In this document: piece by piece, positions 21,755 to 31,702 of the stretch | Position numbering within the stretch: the stretch's first letter is position 1 | Layout: each line of letters begins with the position of its first letter | NCBI GenBank assembly: GCA_007449985.2 | Contig: VIIQ02000592.1 | Span: forward strand, 186,001-250,000 | Direction of reading: 5' to 3' | DNA length: 64,000 nucleotides | Origin: Desmodesmus armatus | Lineage: Eukaryota > Chlorophyta > Chlorophyceae > Sphaeropleales > Scenedesmaceae | Notes under the pieces: generated by a model | Told to the model about the DNA's origin: nothing | Databases searched by the model: none | The model's input: the letters and a program-made list of their open reading frames with translations, nothing else | Made by a program: the position numbers and the translations under genes

Positions 21755-23727
21755 TCGAGCAGCAGCTGCTGCGCAGTGGTGCGATGCTATGGTGTGGACA
21801 GCGGGTCGCCCAGCAGGGGTGGCTGGTGAGGTGGTGACACGATGCGGCAGTTGGTGCATGGGGCACTGCCCTTGGGCTGCAGCGGCAGGCCAGGTTGTGT
21901 TCCAGAGGTTCGTGTGCAGGAGGCACACGGCGGGAGGTTGAGGTTGAGCAGCAGCGGTTGTTGTGATGGACATTGTGTGAGCTGCAGCGGCAGCTTTACC
22001 AGGTCTGTCAGATGTTATCGATACAGATCAGCACACCTGCCATAGACTCCATAGGTGCATATGGAAGCAGGTCGTGTTCAAGTTGAAGCTTGGGACAACA
22101 GCAAAGCCTGTCCAGTTATAGCACGTCATTCAAGCTTGTGCAGTGAGGTGTAAGCCGTATGCATGGCCCAGAGACGGCATGCAAGGGCAGCTTTGGGGTG
22201 GTTGCTGTGTGTTGGGGCATGCAGCAGCTGCTTTGATGGCTTGCCAGGATGGTGGTTGGTGGCTTTCACTGTGTTGCAGATGTGTGTTTCATCAATGTGC
22301 CTTTTTGGTGCTTTGTTTTTTTGTAACATGCAGTGTTGACTCACAAGGCATGCTTGTAGGTCACATTGTTCCCAGTTGCTTACGGGATTTCCAAAACCAG
22401 TGTTTTGACACATCAGCCCCCAGTTCAATCCATTCAGTTTTGAGAGGAGCCGGAGGAGTTGCTTCAGTGATGTGCTAGGTCTACAGTTGTGGCTCTGCAT
22501 ATGATGGCAATGTCTAGGCAACGAGGAGATTCAGGCTTGCATCTGACAATGATCGAGTCAACAGTGTCCCACCAGGTCTTGGATATGCCACCAGGGTTTT
22601 GCATGTGGACATGTGAGTGAGGTCCCAGAACGGTCCTGCAAAAGCTGGCTGTCACAAGTCAGTCAAGCTACATAGCCAAGCTATGGGTCAGCAGACAACC
22701 AACTCATGTGTGACCGCCAATCCCCATGCAGTGCACAGCGCCAGACGCACAGTGGCAGCTTGTCTTGAAGTCACAAATGCTGCCTGTCAACAGGTCCACG
22801 CTATGATATAATCTGCAAGCGCACGCCCCTGCTGGCTTCTGAGCACGCACAGTGCACGACGACCCAGGGTGCACAAGAAGGTTGCACCTGTGGTCATGCG
22901 GCATGATTCAAGACACACGCCGGCCAAAGGGCACATGCACGGCAAGCTGCTGTAACCATTCCCGATGCAAAAACTTACAGCCTTTGCCACAAAAGGCTCC
23001 ACAACATAGCAGCCATGGATTTGGGCTCAAGCTCAACAATCCAAATCCACCCATGCACTGAATCCTGCCCCAAAAAGGCTGCCCTCCACATGCACTAGCA
23101 AAACGCCCCAACGACACAAAGCGTACACCCACACCCACACACACCTGTCAGCCCATCATACAGTGTCAAGAAACATTGAGTACACACGCATGCATCACTG
23201 CATGCACAAGCTGCAGCGGCTGCAGCACAGACCCCTGCGCATCATCTCAAGCGCATGTGCAGGCACAGGCAGCTCGACCCTGCAGCAGGGCCGTCTCACA
23301 GCACCCCAAGATACACAGTGCAACACAGCAACACCCCCTGCACCCAATTCTTTTGAAACTTCTGGGCGCACTGGCTCCTCTAATGCTGATGCCGCTGGCG
23401 GATACTCCTGGTGCTAACATGCAGGCAACCCAAGCCAACAGCATGCCCTGCGCAAGTGCAGAGCTTTGCAACTGCTGCTGGCTTACCTCCACAAGAGGGT
23501 GAGCTGGGCGTGCCATCACAGCTACAAGTGCACTGCCGTCGCTGCCTCACACTGCAGGCAGGTGGCTGAGGGTGTGAGGCAGCAGCAGGGGCAACATTTG
23601 GGGACACCAGCGGCACTGTACCGCCTGCAAGCAGGCGCCGCTGTTGTCCTGTCTTGCAGGCAAATTGCAAGGGCTTTCTAGACAACGCCTCCGCTTGCAA
23701 CTGTCCGTCCATCCTGTCTGCTGAACC
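21755..23727. other. Convergent 3' intergenic region
   Basis: About 2 kb between the stop of the plus-strand zinc-knuckle gene and the stop of ORMDL (minus). It should hold both 3' UTRs. The frames here (for example 22143-22478 plus, 22126-22521 minus) have no recognisable domain or splice partners. I see no RNA gene or mobile element. Confidence 0.55.
22322..22326 (+). terminator. TGTAA polyadenylation signal candidate
   Basis: TGTAA in a T-rich context (GTTTTTTTGTAACATG) about 570 bases after the stop at 21754. It is a plausible 3' end of the plus-strand zinc-knuckle gene. Confidence 0.45.
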
Positions 23728-24493
23728 TTAGTACTGGTTGATACCAAAGATCCTGACCTTGTGCAGGGCAGGCATCTTGGCTATCAGCAGGATCAGCACG
23801 ACCGCCAGATTGAGCCCCAGGGGCTGCTTGCGGAAGTCAGCACCATGCGTTGCCAACACAAACAGCACGATTGGCACAGCTGTGAAAAACTTCCTGTTGC
23901 CGGTTCCATATGTCTGGTTGTCCAGCTGCTCCCACACAGTGAGCCTGTCATACAGGCCCTGGTCTGTGGGGTCTCCAGGAGACATGGAGCCCTTGCTCCA
24001 GTGCAGGAGGTAGTAAGAGATCACGCCGTGAACGAGGTGGACGTAGGTCCATGCCAAACCAGGGTCGTTGGTGACAGCTGATATGAGGAGCCAACCTGGC
24101 AGCAGCAACAGCAGGGCCAAAGGAGCACGCAGGCAGGCAGCCACGTGAGGAAGCTGGAGTGATGCAGCTGTGCTGCATGCAGTTTTTGGCAATTTTCTGA
24201 CGGCTGCAGCATACTTTTGGCTGACTAACGTTGATGGGCTAATTGTCCTTCAAAATGCACCACCCTCCCGCTGTTGTCACGTAGCGTACATGCACTAGCT
24301 TGTGCTGGATGCATTTCCTGTTGCTGGAGCACTGCACAGGGGTGAAGGGGTGGCGTATCATGCGCTGTGCCCACTTGAGTGACCCACCTGCAACTATGAG
24401 AGACAGGTACCACGTCCAAACCCCCGGTGAACTGAGCCAGTTGACAGACTTGTTGCAGTCCACCTCTGACGGTTGTCTCCTGTGCCCTGGCAT
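23728..24493 (-). CDS. ORMDL: ORMDL-family regulator of serine palmitoyltransferase
   Basis: Two exons, 24493-24388 and 24167-23728, joined in phase 1 (G|CT) to give 181 residues. ORMDL proteins are small ER membrane proteins that bind and inhibit serine palmitoyltransferase, the first enzyme of sphingolipid synthesis. The family signature is clear: an N-terminal CNKSVNWLSSPGVWTWYLSL, hydrophobic segments (ALLLLLPGWLLISAV), LVHGVISYYLLHWSKG, DQGLYDRLTVWEQLD, NRKFFTAVPIVLFVL and the C-terminal PALHKVRIFGINQY. The length is somewhat above the usual ~155, from a longer N-terminus and a short Ala-rich insert at the join. The start is the first ATG in the exon. The gene lies divergent to the penta-EF-hand gene and shares an ~0.9 kb region with it. 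Confidence 0.93.
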
Positions 24494-25401
24494 CCCTGCT
24501 GACTCAGAGCCGGGCCTGGGGCCCAAGCACAAAGCAGTCCTGCCTGTCCTGAAGGGTCTGGCTGTGCCTTGATAAGCTCCCTGCTGTGCAAAGCTGCTTC
24601 AGAGGCTGCCGGACAGCTGGCAGGTGTAAGGTACTGTGTACACCCAGTGCGCTGGCTCTAGGCCTTCAGCTGACTCCAGGCACTCAATAATACTGTGCTT
24701 TCTCAGCCTGAACGTGCAATCCCCAAGGGCAACAACAAAGGGGCATACACAGCAGACCAAGGAGGGATGGACAAAAACGTCAACTAAGCAACACGAGGCA
24801 GGCAAGAGATAGACGTGCTTGAGGCACACCAGACAACGTGGATGATTGTGCATGCAGACAAACGGCTCTCGGTTGGGGGGCTTTGTCTCGCGAGGTTTGA
24901 CATGGTTGGCCTCTATCACGGCAACCAGCAGTCCGGAAATAATTGGAAGCTGCTTACTGCAATTTGGACACGCTGACGAGCCTTGCATACAACTCTTGCC
25001 ACCAGCCTAGCAGCACAGGTAACACAACCCGTGGCCTGCTGCCCAAAAAGAGCTATAACAATTCTAGTTTATCACTGTTGGGCTTATTATTGTCAGCTGC
25101 CAGCCTGCGGGGCTGGGGATCAGCCAGAAGCAACCCACACAGCCTTTCACCAGTCTGCTGCAGCATGATGATGGTCTTGCCCAAGCCATAGCCTGTAGCT
25201 GCTGTCATTGCAGTATTGTGGTGCCACAATAAAGCCTCAGGATGACAGCACAACGTCCCACGCCTGCCCAGCTGCGAAAGGTGAGTGGCTGGACCTGTCT
25301 TCCAGGGGCGTTCCACCTGACCTGTCAGCTTCTGGTGGTTGCTTGTGGTGACAGACAGGCCTCCCACACATACTTTGTCTGTTCACACCCAACTGCTGCA
25401 G
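24494..25401. promoter_or_regulatory. Divergent region between ORMDL and the penta-EF-hand gene
   Basis: This stretch should hold the ORMDL promoter and the 5' exon(s) of the penta-EF-hand gene. I could not fix those exons. A frame at 24943-25019 ending before a GTAACA donor (AYNSCHQPSST) is a weak candidate but lacks a convincing ATG. Confidence 0.4.
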
Positions 25402-26420
25402 TGGTTTGATGCCATAGACAAGGATGGCAATGGCCAGCTCACCCCAATGGAGCTGCAGGCAGCCCTGCAGCTGGGTCACCTAAATTTCAGCCTGGCCACA
25501 GTAGCCCACATCATTCGGATCCATGACAAGACAGGCTCTGGCACCATCAGCTTTGACGAGTTTGGCAAGCTCCACGAGTTCTTGACCAACGTGCAGCAGA
25601 GGTGGGCTCGACACTAGCTCATGTGACTGATTTTGTGTGTGTGTGTTCAACACCAACAGCGTGCAGTGGGCGCCAGTTGGCATGCAGACATACCTGCTGT
25701 CATCTCTAGGGATCTGGTGGTGGTGGCTGCTGTCTGATCATACTGTTTCATCAAGCATCCTGCCTTATAACAAGTTGTTTACCAACTTGTAAAGCCCATC
25801 GGACCCACACTGATGTTGCTGACACCCTCAATGTTGCACGGTGTGTTGTCCTGCAGCTTTGAGTTCTTTGACAAGGACCAAACCAACACCCTTAACTTTG
25901 ATGAAATCCAATGCGCCCTACAGCATGCGGGTAGGACTGTCAGCCTGGATGCGGCATCAGCTTGTGCCAGCAGCAGCAGCACTCTCCTGGCCAAATGTTT
26001 TGGGGCAGCGCGATGCAGCAGCAGCAGGAGGCTGTGCAAATGGGGCCGTGACACTGCTTTGAAGAGTACTTCTGCTCCAGCATCTCAATGCATGTGCCCC
26101 AAGCTGCTGATGGCTTGTCCTGCATGGCGCCAAGTGAATGCCCTCAGCAGCTGCGGCTGTGACACTGACCACCAGATGGGCTCAAAGCTGTTGTGCACCT
26201 ATGTTGTCTTGTCTTGTTTGCAGGATACCGCTTGGATCCCCCAGCGCTGCGTGTGCTGTTCAACCGGTTTGACCCATCGGGCAGCGGCTCCCTGCAGCTG
26301 ACAGAGTTCCTGGCCCTTACCCTGTTCATGCGCAGCGCTACAGCCACCTTCAACGCATTCGATGCGAACAGGGTGGGCACAATCACTCTGAACTTCAACC
26401 AGTTTATTTACAGCTGGTGA
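25402..26420 (+). CDS. Penta-EF-hand calcium-binding protein (PEF family), 5' end unresolved
   Basis: Three exons are clear: 25402-25601, 25857-25930 and 26224-26420 (TGA), with consistent phases (AG|C, G|GA). Five EF-hand units are seen. Loop 1 is DKDGNGQLTPME, loop 2 DKTGSGTISFDE, loop 3 DKDQTNTLNFDE and loop 4 DPSGSGSLQLTE. The fifth, degenerate unit (FDANRVGTITLNFNQF) lacks acidic ligands at key positions, as is usual for the pairing EF5 of PEF proteins (ALG-2/PDCD6, sorcin). HAGYRLDPPALRVLFNRFD between EF3 and EF4 is family-typical. Plants have cytosolic PEF proteins of this type, acting as calcium-dependent adaptors. The exon may start earlier (the HTQLLQ just upstream also fits), and the Gly/Pro-rich N-terminal exon was not found. 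The stop directly after FIYSW overlaps a donor-like GTGAGT, so a further exon is possible. Confidence 0.82.
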
Positions 26421-27887
26421 GTGGTGGCTGCAGCACGGATCCAGTGCCCGCATTCACTCAAGCCATAGGCAGCTGCTCGTGTTCGCCAGTGTTACAGCAC
26501 TAACACCAGCATGTGCTGGCCGGCTATTGGTCATCTGGGTATCTTGTAGCTGCGGTCTTGAACTCAGCCACCGGCTGAGTGTGTGCAGTTGGCAGCCAGT
26601 TGCGAGCAGCATCACATTATAGCTGTGTGTACAGCTACATACTGGGTATGCGCAGCCGGCCAGACATCAGATGACTGTCAACAAAACCTGTCCTGTTGCT
26701 GCTGCTGTGCTGTTGCAGTGCGCATTGCATATGAGGCTGTGGCTGGGTTGCAGTGTTTGCCGTCGGAGTGAGGCCAACAGGCTGCCAGCAGCAGTAGCAG
26801 CAGCAGGCTGCCACCGCCAATGCAGTGCAGCAGCCCCTCGACGAAATTGCAAAGCAGAATACTGGCAATTTACTGACTATGGGGCATGTACTTTTGTGTG
26901 GGGTGCGGGGTGCACTTGCATTCCGTACAGTTGACCTTATTTGGTAGAGCTTTAGTTGTGCTGGTGCGTGCCTGTTTCTGGCTGCCCAGTGTCATATGTG
27001 TGCTGCAGTTGAGCCGTTGTTCTCTGTCATCCCTACAACATAGGTTGGGGCTCAGTCGTTCTGTGTCAGCCTGGCATGGCAGTGGGGCATGATGTGGGAA
27101 GCTGCAGTGCTCAGGGAATATTCCCAGAGCTTTTTTGTGTATGAGACTGTGAAGCACAATTTCACGGACCATAGTATACATACACATGTGTTGGAGGCAG
27201 TATGGTTTGTTGGTTGGTTTGTTGGGTGTGCTGCCTGTGAGGTCTGTGGGCTTTCGCCCTCTGTGCGGTTCAAGCTGAACTCAGCTTGCTCTCTGTGCTG
27301 TACAATTCTCTGTGCTGTACAAGCTGATGTTCTTACAACTAGGTGTGTGCAGCTCCACAGACTGCAGGCAGCATGTCAGTGGCACTGTGCTGGCCTTCCC
27401 AATGTGCTGGTTTAGCCAGAGCTTTCAGGACGCGGTATTCAAGTGACCCAACCCTGGGCGTTGCTTATACCTTGTGTTGCAGGGTATCTGTCCTAGTCTA
27501 CTGTCTGGTGTCATGACTAGCTACCAACTCATGATATCCTTTGGTGTGGTATCAAGGTGGTGCCAACCTCGGACAGCAATCGACGCACTCCGTCAGTGAT
27601 AAGATCCCCTTCTCTGAGCATCAACCGTAAACATTGAGTAGGCAAGTCAAGTGCCAAGACACTGTCTTGAAGACAGCAAAGATCGGCTGTGAACGATGGG
27701 ATGGGCTGGGAACGACTTTGTCACTAACAGGGTCAGCAGTGAGGTTTTTGGGTAGCCAATGCTCAGCATTGCTGGGTGGTTAGTATGATCTCAGCTTCAC
27801 GAGGCATCGTTTCGTTCACAGAGAACGCGCCTACAACATACTAGCCGGGCTAGGTCGAAGAAAGTAGATCTTGAGGTGCAGATCTTC
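26421..27887. other. Intergenic region between the PEF gene and the acyltransferase
   Basis: About 1.5 kb between two plus-strand genes. It is T/G-rich in places (TTGGTTTG runs near 27200). No domain-bearing frame, RNA gene or repeat family was recognised. The reading frame of the acyltransferase stays open upstream of its ATG to about 27830, so an extra 5' exon cannot be excluded. Confidence 0.5.
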
Positions 27888-30613
27888 ATGGGGCAAAAGT
27901 ACAATGTTCTCAAAAGCCCTTACATCGAGCTTGAAACCCCCTTTACAGCATGGTATGTTGTGTGTGATGCAGCTTGGTGCAGGGCTAACATGGTCACAGA
28001 CCTCCCTGAACTCCCGCCTTGACCATGCCAGACGTGCTGCGTTGGCAGAAGTGTCCATCTCAGCAGTGGCGTGACTGAAAAGCTGATGATGGACCATGCT
28101 GTGTTGCAGGGAGGCTTTCAAAATGGTGTTGCTGTTACCTACAGTCCCCATCCGCCTGGTCATTATGATTGCCTCGATCATCACAGTGGCACTGGTCAAC
28201 ACCCTAGCCATCCTGGGCTGGTAAGGCACCAACAGCTCCCCTCTGCACTACAACCATAAAAACACTGATACTCATCACTGTCATGCATGAAGGTTGTCTT
28301 GGACCTGATAAAAAGATGGTGTTTGAGGCCCTTGACACTGGCACATGCATGCTGTACTGCTGCAGTGACTTGGAGAAGCCGCTGCCGCGCTGGCGAAGGA
28401 GGCTGGTGGAAATCAGCAGTCAGAGCTGCTGTCGAGTGTTCCTGTTCTGCATGGGGTTCTGGCAGCCAAAGCTGATTGGCGCTGAAAACTACAAGAAGGG
28501 TCAAGAGATGGGAGCGGTGGGTAGTCTGATGCTGCACCATGTTGCTGGTTGATTGTTGGAAAGAGCTTCAAGATGCTGTGTAGCTTCACCCCAGGGCGGT
28601 AGTCCACCACTCTATGAAACTGGTGGACCCGATATTGCTTATAGTCGACACAGTGCAAGCAGTGTGTCATGTTGGTCATGTTTTGCAGCATGTACCCTGT
28701 GTCACCATGCAGCTGCCGCAGACAGCAGCTGAGTACACTGGAATGCAGCTGAGTGCAGCTTGCTCCTCATAAGTGCTTACACTGCCCTCGCTCCTTCAGA
28801 AGCCGCCACCGCCACCACTCACGACATCCTGTCTGCTGCTTGGCTGTGCTGCTGTCTGCCTTTCCAGATCGGCATCTTCAACCATGTGTCCTACCTGGAC
28901 GCCTTTGTGGTGGTGTGGGCCTTCTGTGTTGCTGGCGTCACGTTCAACTTCTCAAAGCACCTGCCAGTCCTGGGCTACGGTGTGCGGGCACTGCAGAACC
29001 TCTACTTGCCTCCTGACACTGATAAGGCCAGGCAGCAGAAGAGCATGGTGCAGCTGATCAAAGAAAGGTGGGCTTGAGCTTGGGTTTGGGCTGGGGCTTG
29101 GGTGGGCCTGGAGCATGGGCTGCTCCTGACATCTGTAAGTGGGCGCGCGCTTGCCGGGGTACCTTCCCCTTGCAAGGCTGCACAGTGCGTACTATGGGTG
29201 TCAATGGCAACATGCATGCATGCATCCCTGCCTGCAGGGTCTCAAACCCAGCAATGCCTATGCTGTCAGTGGCCCCAGAGGGCACATTGAGCCACGGACG
29301 GTGTGTCCTCAACTTCAAGACAGGCGCGTTTGTGGCTGGCTGTCCCGTGGTGCCCTTTGTGCTGCGCTACAAGCTGGTGCCACACAACCCTGCCTGGACA
29401 GTCATCATTCCCTTCTGGCATGTGGTGAGGGGGGAAAACTGGTAAATTCCAGTGATGGAAGTGGGCTATGGGGGCAACATAGCGGCTGGCCGCAGGTTTG
29501 TTGGGGCTTGAATCATTGGCGGCATGCTGCCGTCTCGCTACACGCATGACACTGTGGGTGCACCCGCCTTGCATGTGTTTGGCTGTGCCTTTGGATTGTT
29601 TGAGTTTGTGCCACGCCCAATCCACCAGAATCCTCCTCACTTTCTGCTGCTGTGGTTTGGGAGAACCTCCAGGTTGTAGCGGGCAAATCTAAGTTCTGCC
29701 GTCACTGGCTGCTGCTTGTTGCATGCGTGCAGTTGCGGTTGATGTGCCAATTCTCAAACAGGATCACAGTGGAGGTACGTGACCAATGTTTGTAGGGTTG
29801 TGTGGGGCCCTGCATTGCAAATATTATGCGCTGATTTCACCCAACATGCAGCTCGACATCGCCTAATCACATACAGTCCTGCCTCCGAGTCAGCACGAAT
29901 GTCAGTGATCAGGAGGGGGTCGGCGCGATTATTGTGCTGTGTGGTTGTGCCTGCAGGTGATGCCTCCTTACATCCCCAGCCAGGCTGAGAAGGACGACCC
30001 AGCACTGTACGCTGCCAACATCAGGAAACTCATCGTGAGTCCCTCAGCACACCTGCACTACATCCCCAAAATGCTGGGCGTGCTCCCTGCTTGAAACATG
30101 CGGTACATCCCAGCCTGCAGTACCCCTTGCTGACCCGTGTAACTGCTCAATTGTAAGGTCTCTATCATGCAGTGGATGTTGCTCGCATTGCCATGTGGAG
30201 AGGTGCACAAGAGAGGCATACATATGATTCATATGATATGAAGGAGAAAGCGAGAGGCTGAGAATTCCCCACCTACATGTGTGCTGTCACAGCAGAACGG
30301 TTCACCTGCCCTACTACGTACCTGCAGTAGAGAAAAGGCAGGGGAGGGGGCGGTGCAACGGTATCTTCAATGTATCCTCAGTTTGAAGCACACTGACGTT
30401 TGCCTGCTGCCCCTGCAGGCTGACAAGCTTGGTGTGCCTCTGGTAGAGGAGGACCGCAGCCACTGGCTGGCCATTGTGAACGCAAAGATCGGTGTCAGCT
30501 GGGACGGGCGCAGCATTGTGGATCCACGGGGCATTGTGGATGAGCAGGGCATGTGTGACCTGGAGCCGTTCATGCCTGCAAACTTCAAGAAAGACGGCAA
30601 GAAGCAGCAGTGA
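27888..30613 (+). CDS. LPCAT/LPEAT-like lysophospholipid acyltransferase
   Basis: Eight exons: 27888-27952, 28110-28220, 28366-28516, 28868-29067, 29238-29424, 29733-29774, 29957-30034 and 30419-30613. They total 1029 nt (342 residues), all in phase. The enzyme transfers an acyl group from acyl-CoA to a lysophospholipid at the ER. The PlsC/LPLAT motifs are present: NHVSYLD (block I, H115 and D120), a long membrane segment at about 26-58 (VLLLPTVPIRLVIMIASI), APEGTLSHG (block III, about 188-196), GCPVVPFVL, and the LPEAT/LPCAT signature PYIPSQAEKDDPALYAANIRKLI, followed by a C-terminus ending KKDGKKQQ. There is no C-terminal EF-hand pair, so it resembles LPEAT1-type rather than EF-hand-bearing LPEAT2/LPCAT1-2 enzymes. 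Acyl acceptor is not predictable. The end of exon 3 was set at GCG|GTGGGT because this gives EMGAIGIFNH in frame. The frame is also open upstream of the chosen ATG. Confidence 0.92.
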
Positions 30614-31702
30614 CGTGTGTTTGGCAGTGGCGTATATGCAGCAAATTTATGCAGGGTGAAGGGGCCAGGCGGTGGCAATCACCGTGCATAGAAGTGGATG
30701 GAAGTAAGAATTGTAGCTGAGGGGTGAGGTACACGCCGCACATGTGTTTGAGCTGAAGTGTGCTTGAGCACACAGTGACAGTGGCTGCGTACAAAGCATG
30801 TGGAAACAATGATTGGTGTGCTTTTACATCTGTTTCATCACTTTGCAGTGATTGTGCTTGGGTTGTCGCAGCTGCAACATAGCAGTGGTAGCCCAGACAT
30901 CCATAATGGATGCGGTATGATACCGCACCAGATTGCGCTCTGTAAGAATAGGTCACCGTGGCACAGCATCCCGTGTTCACCCGAAGGGGGATGGACCTGT
31001 GCCAAAGTGGGCAAAGCTGATCTCCAAGTGCACTTCAATACAATTCTAGGTGTCGCCTGTGAAAGTCTCGTTTTTGGCACTAGCCAGCAGGCCACATGCT
31101 GAGGATAGCACCACACAAGCTAGCACTATGCTGCATAGTCTATGCACAATGCTGCACTCCTGAAGCACTTGAGGACCCTGCTGGAGTGAGTTAGCAAATA
31201 TACCACAAGCACTAGCAGCATGAAGGATGCTGCTGGCTTTTATGCTCCTCCTGTGATCCACAGACTGGTAGGAGACACTTTGTGCCACCATATCAGCAAC
31301 AGGCTGTACGCATGCGCATGCGCAGCACATCTCACAGCTGGCATGCCATGTAGCCGATGCGAACAAGGCAGCGGGGTTTTGTAGAGCCACCAAAAGTCTG
31401 TTCAGCTAACACACTGCATGTTCAGGTGGTGCGATTCTCCCACCAGGCTAGGTGTGGTCAGTGACAAAGCCAACCACATTCAGTTGTTATGACAAGGCTG
31501 TAGCATGCGGACTGCCGCTGTGTCCGCAAACCCGACCGGAAACTTATTGTGATTAACTCCAAGCTTACGATCGCTGGATACTGGTTAAAAGCAAGCGCCA
31601 TCTTTCCAACAGTACACACTTTCCGGCTCCTTGTGCCGAATACACTCTTTGGGGCTGCAGCAGAACAGGGAGAAATCTAATAGGTTTGTCATCTACAGCG
31701 AG
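30614..31702. other. Intergenic region between the acyltransferase and PP2C genes
   Basis: About 1.1 kb between two plus-strand genes, holding one 3' UTR and one promoter/5' UTR. No coding frame or RNA gene is supported. Confidence 0.5.
30941..30945 (+). terminator. TGTAA polyadenylation signal candidate
   Basis: TGTAA about 330 bases after the acyltransferase stop at 30613. Confidence 0.35.

Noticed and set aside
27831..28232. 133-residue minus-strand frame
   Set aside because: Antisense to exons 1 and 2 of the acyltransferase, whose plus-strand reading matches the family.
28800..28867. Upstream extension of acyltransferase exon 4 (EAATATTHDIL...)
   Set aside because: The frame is open and an acceptor exists at 28799, but using GCG|GTGGGT at 28516 with the acceptor at 28867 gives EMGAIGIFNH, the expected family sequence before NHxxxxD, and keeps phase.
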